Notes: generated by a model from the sequence alone, not told the origin. A DNA stretch of 64,000 nucleotides from Anthoceros angustus (GCA_010909165.1 MU008177.1:744001-808000); one strand, 5' to 3'; counted from the stretch's first letter, positions 9,711 to 21,241 are shown. Translations and numbers: made by a program.

Positions 9711-12700
9711 GTGAAGAGGACGAGGAAGATGTTGGTGCGGATCCTGCTGCTAGCATGGCTGGGGTGGTGTTGCATTTCCGGGCCGGGCGTGGTGGACGCG
9801 GCTGCGCGGCAGGGCGCGCCGCTGCTGCAGCGAGCTCAGGACGCGGTTCCCAATGGCAGGGAATTGGAGGCGGTGGCGGACGCCTGGAGGCAGCGCCCGG
9901 CGCGGCGGAGGCGGCACCACCAGCTGCACAAGGAGGGAGGCACCACGCCCGGCCCGGGACCGGGGCCGGGGCCGGGGCCGGGGCTGGGGCTGGGGAATGA
10001 GAGCCTGGACGCGCCGGCCAAGGGGGTGCACTCGGTTCTTGTGGAGCAGGAGATACGGTACCGGGGCGTGGAGATCGGGGGGGAGCAGCAGCAATGGGTG
10101 AACGTGAGCAACCCGACGGATAGGCCCGTCCTGGTGCGGCTGCAGGTGGAGGCGGATGACAAGGGCCGCGGATGTAGCTGCAGGAGCCGGGAAGGGGGCG
10201 AAGGAGACTCGGGGGGAGGAGAAGCGGATTGGAGAGTGGAGGAAAGCAGCGTGTTTTCTTTGGCGGACGGGGCCGTGGCGGAGGCGGTGCTCCCGGGCGG
10301 GGCCAAGGCGGCGCTCGGCCCGGTCTCCTTCCGCCCGCTGCGGCCCTGCCTCTGCACCGGGATGCTGTCGCTGCGCAACAATTTGAGCGACGTGGAGTGG
10401 ATGCCGCTGCAGGGAGCCGTGGGGGATCTTTCCGATTTGCTTCTTGGCCGGGAGGCGGGGGAGTGTGTGGCGGGAGGGGAGGTGGAGCGGGGGAAGGAGG
10501 AGGAAGGGATGGGGGAGTGCAGCGCCCAGGCGGTGCCGCTGGCGTCATCGGCATCGCATCACCCGGATTTCCGCTCCGCCGTCATCGAGAACAACATCCA
10601 GTTCGCAACCTCTGCGGGAGTGCTGCACATGCCGCTCATGGCGCATCTGCCGGGCCATCTGCTGCCGCTCTGCCTCGAGGCTCCTCCGTATTCATACTAT
10701 GAGAAAGTCATGCTCTTCTTCTTCCTCCTGGTCACGGCCATGCTCGTCTTCATCTACTTCAGAGTGCCCGTGCAATTGAACTCGCACTCCCGGCTGCAGG
10801 CGTCCGGGAGCGGGCTCAGGTCCGCGCTGCATAGGAGGCGCCTGGCTGCGGCTATCATCTTCCCTCAGCCTGGTGTACAGGAGTCTCGTCTGCAGCAGCA
10901 GCAGCAGCAGCTAGGTAGTCAGGGGAGGAGTAGCAGGTTGTTGGCCGCTTTTGCTAACCGATGTGTGCAGGCTGTGACATCCGCGTTTGCGACCCGCTTC
11001 AGCTCCCAGGAGGAGGCGGAAGGCAAATGCGGGGTAAGGGACGGCAGCTCGCCTTCCGTGAGTACCAATACCGGGGGTAAGAAGATCTCGGAGAAGAAGC
11101 CTGGGCTGGCCCCAATCCTGGTGAAGCAGCAGCTGCTGCCGCAGGCCAAGCTCAGCAGGCAGGCTAGTCGTAGCGGGGCTAGCCCCTCCTCCCCCGGTAG
11201 AAGCAGCTTTGGGGGGAGGGAGGAGCAGGCGCCTCCCGGGACACAGCACGTGGCCGCTGTGAAGCAGTGTAGAGACAGGGACTCGCCTAGGAAGAGTCCG
11301 CAAGCCAAGACGGTCTTGGCGGCGGCCAAAATTCAGCCGCTGTCTCCAAAGTCACAGGTTGAGGCTGTGCTTGTGCAGGTTCAGGCTGCCACCGTCGGGG
11401 TTGCACAGAAGATAGAAAACAACAAGCAGCAGCAGCAGCTAGACAGGGAGAAGGATAAGGACAAGGACAAGGACAAGGGTAGGAAGAAGAAGAAACGGAG
11501 CACGGTGGGGCTTGTGAAGCAGGAAGCCAGCAGTCTCAAGTCTGGAAGTGGGAGCTCCTCACCTCTTTCCTCTCCGGCGTCTCCTGCGTCACCGGGCCGA
11601 CCTGCCAGTCCAACCAGACCCGTCAGCCCGCTGTCCAGAGGCGATCTTCCGCTTGCTGCTCCAGTCACTGTTGTGCTGACCGCAGCAACTGTGTCTGGAA
11701 ATGCCAAGAGCCTGCTAGCCCGTAGACAGTCTGCTCTTTCTGGGCTGGAGGTGGACGTGACCATCTCCGCCACCGGCCCTCAACCACCGCCTGTCACTTC
11801 TACTCCTCAACCCTCTCTCGACAACACTCCCTACAGGAGAAGTGACCCTTTGTCTGTGGATTCAGCCTGCAGTGCCTTGAAGGAGATGGCTCGCTCTAAG
11901 GCTGTTGACTCTGGTCCATCATGTGGCACTCGGATGTCGAGTAGGCAGGCCACAGGGCTGCCCTGTGCCTGGTCGGGCACAAGTGCAGTAGGGGCAGGTG
12001 GTGCATGGGCAATGCAAGGCGATGAGCTTGAAGGAGGAGGAAGAGGAGGATTGTGGAGTAGTGGTGGGATATGGGGTCCGCAAGGACTGAGACAACGCCC
12101 TGGTCCTGTTCTCACCACTTCGGCCACGTTCCCTCGCCGGGGAAGGGCAGGAGGTTGGGACATTTCCAGCTATGCAGATGGGAGTCATGTTGATTCCATG
12201 GATTCCACCTGGCCTTCCCCTGTCATTGATTCTGCTGCTTCCAGGTCTCATGGGCTTCCGGTATGGATTGACAGACGAGGCAGCGATGCTGGACTCTGGA
12301 GCAGGCACGCCTTCTTCGACCAGAAAGCTGATGGCGCCGGCTCGTTCTTAGATTTCGGTGGAGAACTTGAGATCTCACAACGGCCACCATTCTACGACAT
12401 GTGGGACACTCAGTTTGCCGGGGTCACAAGCGAGGCAGGTCTAGGGTCCAGTGGGATGGTGGTGCGGGATGACACTCGAAGCTTGTTCTCCAACTCCGAC
12501 TTCGTTGACCATGGCATGCCTGGTGTGGAGGATTCTTACTCATTCGCTGACCACGGAATGGCTGTGCCTGTTATGGAGAATACCTACCCACGCCCACCCC
12601 CAGGGTTCTCTCAGACCACTGGTATGTCAGCCTTACCTGCAACCATCCGCACGCGCACCGACTCCCGGTTTGGATGTGGGAGCAGTCTGCCGTCTTCCCC

Positions 12701-13022
12701 GAGTGGCTATCCTGGTATGAGCCCCTTCGACTCACCTAGGGCAGGCATGTCACCCAGACAACACACCACATTCTTCACGGAGACTCTGCCCAAAAGCAAT
12801 GCTACTCGGCTAGGAGTGATTGGGCAGGGGCTGAACGGAGCTGGCATGTCGGAAGGGCCGTCCACTCCTGTACGAGCTTACACTCCTTGCATGGAGATGG
12901 CGTGCTACAGTCCTATGGCCAGCTCTGGTCACCTTGATCAAAGCATGCCCAGCTATACGGCTGCTTCTATTGTGGACTCTTCGTCTTCCTTCTGGTCGGG
13001 GGCCTTTCCTGCTCAGAGTTGA
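9711..13022 (+). CDS. TMEM131-like single-pass membrane protein, intronless
   Basis: One uninterrupted frame of 1103 aa. Residues 1-30 form a signal peptide with hydrophobic core ILLLAWLGWCCISG. After a Gly-Pro repeat (about 80-95), residues ~105-330 match the membrane-proximal lumenal part of plant TMEM131-like proteins: GAVAEAVLPGGAKAALGPVSF, LRNNLSDVEW, and VLHMPLMAHLPGHLLPLC just before the membrane. One TM helix (FFFLLVTAMLVFIYF) lies at about 335-350. The ~750-residue cytosolic tail is Ser/Pro-rich with a KDKDKDKDKGRKKKKR block near 580-598. Animal TMEM131 aids secretory cargo such as collagen; the plant role is not established. Most plant family members have a longer lumenal region, so this copy is N-terminally short. 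Lack of introns beside intron-rich neighbours is odd and could mean a retrocopy. Confidence 0.72.
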   Translation: MKRTRKMLVRILLLAWLGWCCISGPGVVDAAARQGAPLLQRAQDAVPNGRELEAVADAWRQRPARRRRHHQLHKEGGTTPGPGPGPGPGPGLGLGNESLDAPAKGVHSVLVEQEIRYRGVEIGGEQQQWVNVSNPTDRPVLVRLQVEADDKGRGCSCRSREGGEGDSGGGEADWRVEESSVFSLADGAVAEAVLPGGAKAALGPVSFRPLRPCLCTGMLSLRNNLSDVEWMPLQGAVGDLSDLLLGREAGECVAGGEVERGKEEEGMGECSAQAVPLASSASHHPDFRSAVIENNIQFATSAGVLHMPLMAHLPGHLLPLCLEAPPYSYYEKVMLFFFLLVTAMLVFIYFRVPVQLNSHSRLQASGSGLRSALHRRRLAAAIIFPQPGVQESRLQQQQQQLGSQGRSSRLLAAFANRCVQAVTSAFATRFSSQEEAEGKCGVRDGSSPSVSTNTGGKKISEKKPGLAPILVKQQLLPQAKLSRQASRSGASPSSPGRSSFGGREEQAPPGTQHVAAVKQCRDRDSPRKSPQAKTVLAAAKIQPLSPKSQVEAVLVQVQAATVGVAQKIENNKQQQQLDREKDKDKDKDKGRKKKKRSTVGLVKQEASSLKSGSGSSSPLSSPASPASPGRPASPTRPVSPLSRGDLPLAAPVTVVLTAATVSGNAKSLLARRQSALSGLEVDVTISATGPQPPPVTSTPQPSLDNTPYRRSDPLSVDSACSALKEMARSKAVDSGPSCGTRMSSRQATGLPCAWSGTSAVGAGGAWAMQGDELEGGGRGGLWSSGGIWGPQGLRQRPGPVLTTSATFPRRGRAGGWDISSYADGSHVDSMDSTWPSPVIDSAASRSHGLPVWIDRRGSDAGLWSRHAFFDQKADGAGSFLDFGGELEISQRPPFYDMWDTQFAGVTSEAGLGSSGMVVRDDTRSLFSNSDFVDHGMPGVEDSYSFADHGMAVPVMENTYPRPPPGFSQTTGMSALPATIRTRTDSRFGCGSSLPSSPSGYPGMSPFDSPRAGMSPRQHTTFFTETLPKSNATRLGVIGQGLNGAGMSEGPSTPVRAYTPCMEMACYSPMASSGHLDQSMPSYTAASIVDSSSSFWSGAFPAQS

Positions 13023-13714
13023 GATACCCCCTCGGGGTTGTCTGCGAGACTTGGGAGTTGGCAGGCCACCATGCCAGCAAAAGGAGGAAACAAGGCATGA
13101 GAAAAGATTCAGGGTTATTTATTGTGAGCACCTCTGTCCCCATCTGTTAATTCTGTAACGCAGCTATCTCTAGCTGCGTCATCCTCGTGCAAAGCATGAG
13201 TACTTATGTATTCTGCAGGTTAGTGCAGTAGTGAAACCTATCTGTGCTGGACAGCGTGGGAGAAACCTCCACATCTTCGACAGATCAGGAGAATAAAATG
13301 GGGTGGAAAGCGTCTAAGGCTACTTCTGGTTTGTCACCTGTACATTATCCGCGGGTTTGGGCAGCTCTAGTTTCTCTCACCATGAACTAACAGGAGCTGT
13401 GCTTCTTTAGGATGCTCATGCTTCTTTAGGATGAACTTTCCCCCACACGCAACATCAAGGAACAAGCACATTGAATTCAGTCAGACACGGTCGGCATCAG
13501 CGGATTCCTCATCCGCGATTGAGGATAATTCGGGACGATGAAAATGGGAGTCGTCTTTTCTGGGGACGTCGCCTGCTGTTGCGTTGGTGCGACCGAAACC
13601 ACACTTTCTTGAGGCCCAGAAGCTTTTCTCACTTTTACTAAGAGGCTCTCACCAGTAGTCTGATATATTGAGCTCCGCACCCGGATCTGCAAGGAGCCAG
13701 CCCAAGACCACCAA
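13023..13714. other. Intergenic: TMEM131-like 3' flank and CrtISO-like promoter
   Basis: About 690 bp between two genes on the same strand. No coding similarity was seen. A short duplicated phrase, CTTCTTTAGGATG(C/A), occurs twice at about 13402-13435. Confidence 0.55.
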
Positions 13715-16307
13715 ATGCAGACACATGGGCTGCAGCGGGGTCCATGCCCATCCGACCTACCATGGTCTTCGTCGTTCAAGGCGAAGAAGCATCCTGGCAT
13801 TGTGAATGCAGGGCATCTTCAGCGCAACACACATTTTCGGGTAACAGCCACTTTAAGGACTGAAGAGAAAAGAGATTCGGCAGCGGAAAGCTCAGGTGGC
13901 AGAGGATTTCAAGGTGATGGTCTTGTGGATGCTGTGTAATCGTGCAACGATGCTTACAGAACACAGTCCCGTGGGGTGATAGCAAATCTGCCCCAGATTT
14001 GGTCAGTCTCACTTACGGGGGCTTGTGCCGGTGAGTTCTGACGAGTTTCATTCCTGCAGGCAAGCCGGAAGCTGATTACGTGGTCATTGGAAGCGGTATT
14101 GGAGGTTTGTCTTGTGGAGGTTTGCTTGCGAGGTATGGAGAAGATGTCCTTTTGTTGGAGAGTCATGACCACCCAGGTGGAGCTGCACACTCTTTCGATA
14201 TCAAAGGCTACAAGTTTGACTCGGGCCCATCTCTGTTCTCCGGCCTAGCATCTCGGGGTCCCCAGGCCAACCCACTAGCGCAGGTGACCTGGTCGTCGAG
14301 AACTTCTCTTTCAGATGACCGTGCCACAAGAAAACAAGTCTGTTCTCACTGAGCTGTGTAATATCAGGTCTTGGATGCAGTTGGCGAGACTGTGGAGTGC
14401 AAGAGCTATGATGCCTGGCGAGTACACCTTCCAGAAGGAACTTGGTCATCCAAACTTGGTCAACAAAACTTCTACCAGGTATTTTGTTGTTGGATGATGG
14501 TCCACTTCTGCAGAGGCTGATTTTACTATTGGTACCCTGAAGCACCAGGTGCAGAAGGGAAAAAACAGTGCAGCTCCGAGAGGAATTCATTTATGTTTTA
14601 TCCTTCTGCGAAGTCCAGGAATTACTGAAGCATATTGGGCCAGCTGCAGCAGCAGAATGGACAAAACTTCTAGTATGTATGCAGTTTCGCTGGCTCTCCA
14701 GAATGCAAATGTCGCACTGTCGTGGGAAAGATGTGGATCTTGACTAGTGGACATTATGTGGGCAGGATTACATATTGCCTTTGTCTGGAGCGGCTATGGC
14801 TCTTCCACCAGCGGCCATCCGGGGCGACATTGGGGTGGTAGTCACTGCTCTAGCGCGCTATGCTCCATCTCTGTTCGGAGCATTTGCGGAAATGGGCCCT
14901 CGAGGAGCTTTGGGTGCAACTAAGCTGCTCGGGCCTTTCTCCAACATTATTGACACTGTGGGCATTAAAGACCCTTTTCTTCGAAACTGGCTAGATCTGC
15001 TTCCCTTCCTGCTCTCAGGTCTCAAGGCCGATGGAACTCTTGCTGCAGAAGTGGTAAGCAACAACATACCATCTGCAGCCCTGTTAACCTTCCATTAGGT
15101 GGGCGTGAAAGGAGTGCACTGATTTTCTAATTTGCGTATAACTGATGTTCATTCACCAGATATACATGTTCTCAGAATGGTACAAGCCAGGATGTACCCT
15201 TGAGTATCCTTTAGGTGGAGTTGGAGCCATTGTTGATGCCCTCGTAAGGGGATTGGAGAAGCATGGGGGACGTCTGTCACTTGGTTCTCATGTGGAGCAG
15301 ATTGCGGTGGAGAGCGGAAAAGCTGTAGGCGTGAAGCTGAAGGGGGGCGTGGTGAGTTATCCAGAGACTGAGACTGTGGTTTTCAAAGACATCACCGTGG
15401 AACTCAATTCAGCCTCACTTATGACTCTTGCAGTTTATACGTGCTCGGAAGGCGGTGATCAGCAATGCCTCTCTGTGGAATACAGCATCGCTTATCCCAA
15501 CAAATGCTCTTCCCCAAGAGATGAGAAGAAAAGCTGCTGAAACCCCTCAATGTGATTCTTTCATGCACCTTCACCTCGGCATAGACGCAAAGGTATGCAG
15601 CACGAGGAAGGACACCCATGTTTGTCGTGTTACGCTACACCGCACTAAAGCAAGCGGCTTGGTTTGCAGGACTTGCCTTCTGACTTGGACATACACCACA
15701 TCATTGTGAACGACTGGGCTTTGGGAGTTGATGCACCACAAAATGTGGTGCTCATTTCCATTCCAAGCGTGCTGAGCCCTGACCTGGCTCCCCCTGGCAG
15801 GCATGTCCTTCATGCCTACCTGCCAGGAACTGAGCCTTACCACGTATGGGCAGGTCTTGATCGGCGCAGCACAGCGTATCGGGAGCTGAAACAGGAAAGA
15901 TCTGAGGTGAGGCTTCCATCCCTCGCCGAGCCTCGTGCTACAACTTTTCGGTGTGTGCACCTGCTAACCTTCGCCACCGGCATTTATCACAGGTCTTGTG
16001 GAAAGCCGTTGAGCGAGCCTTGGGTCCAGGTTTCTCCCGAGATAAGTGTGACGTGAAGATGGTTGGAACTCCCCTCACGCATGAACGTTTTCTTCGAAGA
16101 GAGAGGGGAACGTATGGACCAGCCATCAAGGCGGGGCAGGGGGTGTTCCCGGGGCCTGCAACCCCGCTTGCTGGCCTCTATTGCTGCGGGGATTCCACCT
16201 TCCCGGGCATCGGTATCCCAGCTGTTGCTGCCAGTGGAATGGTGACAGCCAACTCCTTGACCTCAGTATCCAAACATTCCAAGCTACTGGATGCGATAGG
16301 ATTGTGA
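13715..16307 (+). CDS. Carotenoid isomerase-like FAD-dependent oxidoreductase (CrtISO-like, plastid)
   Basis: Nine exons: 13715-13895, 14060-14283, 14368-14478, 14619-14672, 14766-15053, 15160-15351, 15434-15592, 15670-15906, 15993-16307. They join in phase to 586 aa. Exon 1 supplies a basic, transit-like leader. The Rossmann FAD motif VVIGSGIGGLSCGGLLARYG starts near residue 68, followed by LLLESHDHPGG. Mid-protein blocks AAMALPPAAIRGD, MFSEWYKPGCTLEYP and MHLHLGID, and the C-terminal YCCGDSTFPGIGIPAVAASG, match the plant CrtISO-related subfamily exemplified by At1g57770. That subfamily is related to prolycopene isomerase, but its substrate is not firmly known, so 'isomerase' is family-level. 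The first exon start is the least certain part. A decayed copy of its last exon lies at 52.5 kb. Confidence 0.9.
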
Positions 16308-16770
16308 GAGTTCACACGGTCAGCCTTACTAAACAGGAGCCCTGCGAGGGCGAAGTTATGCTCGAAGGTTTTTTTTGTCAAGCCCGCCAACATAAACCAT
16401 CGAGAATGTTGCGCTCATGTACGACATCCATCTTGCAAGGATCGGAGCTTTTCCTGTTCGAGGGTCTGCGCAAATGAGACAGTGAGCTTGAGCTCTAAGG
16501 AGGAGTGTGTTTGTGAAAACCTTACAACTGTACAGATATTCCTTAAAAATCACACAAAATTCCTTGTATGGGAAGACCGCTCACAACGCAGCCAGTAAGC
16601 AAGCGACAAGTGTTGGCTTCCAAACGGTCTAGGACCTCGCCACTTCCTTCCACAAGAGGCTTGCACGATTCTCAACGCTCTCAACCTCACGATGAAGCAC
16701 TAGGCTACAAGTAGCCCGCCGTCCACTAACAGCTCGTTAACCACCTCCTGGAGAAGCTGTTTTCTGTCCA
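16308..16770. other. 3' flank of the CrtISO-like gene
   Basis: Contains the presumed 3' UTR; the first bases after the stop (GAGTTCACAC) are also present in the 52.5-kb duplicate. No gene seen. Confidence 0.5.
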
Positions 16771-17195
16771 CCAATGACTCAACTAGCTACTACCCTTGAC
16801 TCAACTAGCTACTGCCCTTGATTCAACTAGCTACTGCCTTGATTCAACTAGCTACTGCCTTGATTGAACTAGCCATTGCCCTTGACTCAACTAGCCACTG
16901 CCCTTGACTCAACTAGCTACTGATTCAACTAGCTACTGCCCTTGATTCAACTAAGCCCGCCCTCTAGCCGCCGCCTTGACTCAACTAGCTACGCCGCCGG
17001 CTCAACTAGCTACGCCCGATTCAACTAGCTCGCGACTCAACTAGCCGCCTTGACTCAACTAGCCACTGCCCTTGACTCAACTAGCTACTGCCCTTGACTC
17101 AACTAGCTACTGTCCTTGACTCAACTAGCTACTGTCCTTGACTCAACGACAAGCTCACTAGCTAACTACTGTCCTTGACTCAACGACAACCTCAC
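16771..17195 (+). repeat. Minisatellite, ~22-bp unit CTTGACTCAACTAGCTACTGCC
   Basis: About 18 imperfect tandem copies built on the core GACTCAACTAGCTACTGCC. Variants include TACC, GCCATTGCC and truncated units near 16950-17045. The final copies carry an insert ACGACAAGCTCACTAGCTAA. Each unit contains TGACTCA, an AP-1/bZIP-like word, and CTAG palindromes; function is unknown. Confidence 0.9.
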
Positions 17196-18409
17196 TAGCT
17201 AACCACAGCTCTCTCAATACAAGGCTTGCAGCGCATCATGAACTAAATGATGATGATGAAGATGATTCATCAAAGCCTTTGCTCTCGCCCTTATATATCC
17301 CAGGCTCGCCTTAATTAGGCGGCTGTTAACTTAAGGGATTCTTACAGACCACTAATTACTAAGAGTCCCCTTTAGGCAGCTCTTTCATTAGTGGCTGTAG
17401 TAATTCCTCTCTAATAGGAGATTGCATGAAGCATGCAACACATGCATTTCTTAATAGGGCAGCTACTAATTGATTTTTTTTTACCTTTTTTAACTTTTCA
17501 CCTTTTTACCTTATTTCATAAGTTTGGTTACTTGTATGCTTTTTGATCATTTTGAGGGAGATTTTGCTTCTACCAAAAGCAAGACCAAATTCATCACCAA
17601 AAGTTGAAAAATCCTCATTAGGACACCACCGGATATAGGGATATAGGGATTCTACAATGCACACCATTGGGGGTATGCACTATTAGTGGCATGTAGGACA
17701 AAGAAGATACCTACCTAGTTGTTATCATGTAGGACAAAGAAGAAACCTTGAGCTTTCAAAAGGTATGCCAACCTTTTACAAAAATCAGTGCAATCTCATC
17801 ACACTAGTGCTCATCCACCAAGGCTCAACGGACATTTGTAGTTCCATTCAGTTTTGTCCAAAGGGGTTCAGCCCGTGGACTGCCACCTCGAACAAACAAA
17901 CCGGACTATTGAACCAAACTCAACCACATACTTTTCATCTCTATGATTCAAACAGTGAGTATTCATACACTATATTTAACTAAATAATATTTTTTGATAC
18001 TAATAAATGATAATAAATTATAAAAATTAAAGAAAAATTTTCCTGTTTCACCTCAAATTGATTTTAATCATGCAGCGTGGAGAACCTCAAATTGATTTTA
18101 ATCATGCAGCGTGAAGAAAGGTTAACGTGGGAATCGCAAGCCGACTGTGAAACTATGCATGCCACCATAGCCAACTACATATCATATACGGTTGTGTTTA
18201 GGGTTTAGGGTTTGTGCCATGGTTCATCTAGGGTTTTGTTAAGGGGTTAGAGTTTAGTCTTTGCGCTTTGTACAATGGTTGTGTCATGGTTCGTTCAGTT
18301 TGCATTGAAAATTGGGTAACCCAACGACAACTCAACTCTGTCCGAACCGTAGCGGCCTTAGTATCACGAACCCCAATAAACTTCAAGTGAGATTCCCACC
18401 CAACACTAA
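17196..18409. other. AT-rich spacer with interstitial telomere-like motif
   Basis: No gene recognised. At about 18190-18215 there are two and a half TTTAGGG units (GTTTAGGGTTTAGGGTTTG), the plant telomere/telo-box repeat, and another AGGGTTT follows about 20 bp later. Short duplications occur: GATATAGGGATATAGGGAT near 17633, and CCTCAAATTGATTTTAATCATGCAGCGTG twice near 18050-18113. The last 60 bp before 18410 resemble, in diverged form, a segment inside the adjacent macrosatellite unit. Confidence 0.6.
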
Positions 18410-18890
18410 CTGTTATGGATGAGATTGTCTTTGAACCGATGAATGTGGCACTTTGTAAACGCGCTCATGAGAATTGGCTATGAATTATGTGCCGTCATCC
18501 TCGGCCAACGAACATGAGCAGAATGATTGAGAAAAGTGTGAATACCCTTTAGCCAAAGTTATATTCAAACATCTTTATTGCAGTAAAATATTATTTTATT
18601 ACCTTTTTTTTTTTTTCTCTCCAATGACCCCGGGATGATTTTTGTGGAGTCCAGTAAATTTGATGCTCCTGTCCGTTGGATCATGGTTCACTAGTCACCA
18701 TTCATCTATCAGTTTAGTTGAGTTCTTAAGCTAACCCGTTCAACCTAGAACTAAACGGAATGTAAAGGTGGCAAGCAATTTGTCCGACTGAACTATGGAG
18801 CTGAACGGATGTCAATTCGAGGCTGGTAGTAAAGTAAGGGTCCTTGGTATCAAGGACCCGGCAACTTGTGGTTGGATTCCCCAACCAAAA

Positions 18891-19400
18891 CTAATTGTTG
18901 TGGGTGAGGCTTGTCTTCAAATTGATAAATGTGCCACTCCAACTCAATAAACCGAAATTTCTCTCCTCTTCGTCACGGTATCTTTGAATAACACGTATTC
19001 CATGTTCTTCTATCAATTCATGAATACTTTCACAACTCCTCATGTCCATCCTTCTTCTTCTCGTGAAGATATCTTGTATCATTTGATTGTCATTTTGGGA
19101 CATCAAACCACTTTGCGATGGAACTCTTTGAACATCGCTTTCCTCTTCGAGATGTCAACCCACTTTGTCGTTGTCTTCTTTGAAACATATTTCACGCCTA
19201 CATAGTGGACACGTTGGTTGGCGACTATCAACCATGGTTCTAAACATCTTCTATGATATGTATGAGCACATACATTGACTAGGATCATGTCTTCACTTTG
19301 GAGAGGATCAAGACAAATTGCACACGTTTTTCATTTTGAAGAACATACATAGATAGATAAAAGCAAACATATGTCCATAGTTTCGACAAGTCTTCTTGCC
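18891..19400 (-). pseudogene. RING-H2 gene, macrosatellite copy 1 (frameshifted)
   Basis: RING core at 19191-19325 on the minus strand. The pieces are CAICLDL, then MILVNVCAHTYHRRCLEPWL and, in a shifted frame, CPLCRREICFKEDN. Together they provide all eight RING-H2 ligands (C-x2-C ... C-x-H-x2-H-x2-C ... C-x2-C). RING-H2 domains are usually E3 ubiquitin ligases. Downstream (C-terminal side) is DIFTRRRRMDMRSCESIHEL and a short tail ending near 18891. Frameshifts fall in CG-rich spots between the motifs. Confidence 0.7.
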
Positions 19401-20594
19401 TCGGGTCTCTCTCAGCGGCCTCCATGCGTGGTGATTCATAGGGAAGGCATGAGCTATATTGATTATGTAAACACCTATGGCAAAAGCGGCCTTGATCGTT
19501 GGATTCCTAAAATCTGCGCTTTATCTCTGGATGAATCAACTTTCAATACCAGGGCGGATCCAAACTCCGAGTTTTTCAAATAGAAGAATTACGGAAGAAA
19601 GTAGAGAGAAAGAACAACTATTTTCTAGAGGAAATAAATAGACAACGTTAAAAGTTTATATTAGGAGTAGATAATATATTAACTTAGTGCAACATTGCAT
19701 TTATAGTCGGATGGTCCCAATACAGTAGATAGTCTCGAAAATCGGGGAAAAAACATATAAATTAGATACTAACTTTACTTAGTGGTATGGTACATTCATA
19801 ATCACATTGTCTCAACGTCACAGCTACTTTCTTCTCCAACGCACATAGTATGAACTAACCAATTTGAGAAGCGTTTGCCGCCACACGTCAAGATCGCTAG
19901 TTTGAGCCACATGTGGAGATCGGCAAGTCGAGAATGATGAGTTCTGAGTCAAGGCGTGGTTGAATAATTATATGCGTGTTTGGATAATGGAATTATGAAA
20001 ATTAAGCGCATGCATGCTCATCATAATGAATCATAAAGAGATCAACAAGTTTTGATAGACACGGCGACTCGGTGAAGACTGGACAAGATCGGCGTGTTTG
20101 GATAAATCTAACCGATTAAAGTGAAGAAAGACTTGTTATTGGATTATGGGTGAGATTGTCTTTGAATCGATGAATGTGGCACTTTAAACGCGCTCATGAG
20201 AATGGCTATGAATTATGTGCCGTCATCATCCCGGCCAACGAACATGAGCGAATGATTGAGAAAAGTAATACCCTTTAGCCAAAGTTATATTCAAACATCT
20301 TTATTGCAGTAAAATATTATTTTATTACCCTTTTTTTTTCTCTCAATGACCGGGATGATTTTTGTAGTCGATGAATTTGATGCTCTGGGTTGGATCATGG
20401 TTCACTAGTCACCATTCATCTATCGGTTTAGTTGAGTTCTTAAGCTAACCCGTTCAACCTAGAACTAAGCCCAGATGTAAGTGGCAAGCAATTTGTCCAG
20501 GAACTATGGGCCTGAGCGGATGTCAATTAGTCAGAAAGTAAGGGTCCTTGGTATCAAGGACCCCGACGAACTTTGGTTGGATTCTCAACCAAAA

Positions 20595-21241
20595 CTAATT
20601 AGTGGGTGAGCTTGTCTTCAAATTGATAAATGTGCCACTCCAACTCAATAAACCAAATTTCTCTCCTCTTAAATCACGGTATCTTTGAATAACACGTATT
20701 CCATGTTCTTCTATCAATTCATGAATACTTTCACAACTCCTCATGTCCATCCTTCTTCTTCTCGTGAGGATATCTTGTATCATTTTGATTGTCATTTTGG
20801 GACATCAAACCACTTTGCGATGGAACTCTTTGAACATCGCTTTCCTCTGAGATGTCAACCCACTTTGTGCGTTGTCTTCTTTGAAACATATTTCACGCCT
20901 ACATAGTGGACACGCGTTGGCGTGACTATCAACCATGGTTCTAAACATCTTCTATGATATGTATGAGCACATACATTGACTAGGATCATGTCTTCACCGT
21001 CTTTGGAGAGATCAAGACAAATTGCACCACGTTTTTCATTTTGAAGAACATACATAGATAGATAAAAGCAAACATATGTCCATAGTTTGACAAGTCTTCT
21101 TGCCTCACGGGTCTCTCTCAACGGCCTCCATGCGTTTGATTCTGCATAGAGGCATGAGCTATATTGATTATGTAAACACCTATGGCAAAAGCGGCCTTGT
21201 CGTTGGATTCCTAGAACACGCGCTTTATACGGATGAATCAA
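20595..21241 (-). pseudogene. RING-H2 gene, macrosatellite copy 2
   Basis: RING core 20892-21029. This copy keeps the longest continuous frame across the first half of the RING, from an upstream Met at 21241 through ICLDLSKDGEDMILVNVC to EPWLI (20855-21241). The CPLC half lies in another frame. The C-terminal Arg-rich block is an open piece at 20595-20795. Confidence 0.7.

Noticed and set aside
9163-10554. 463-aa minus-strand Pro/Ser-rich ORF
   Set aside because: It is the complement of the GC-rich TMEM131-like coding region and the GGAA tract (giving PSLPSFLPS-type repeats); a shadow frame.
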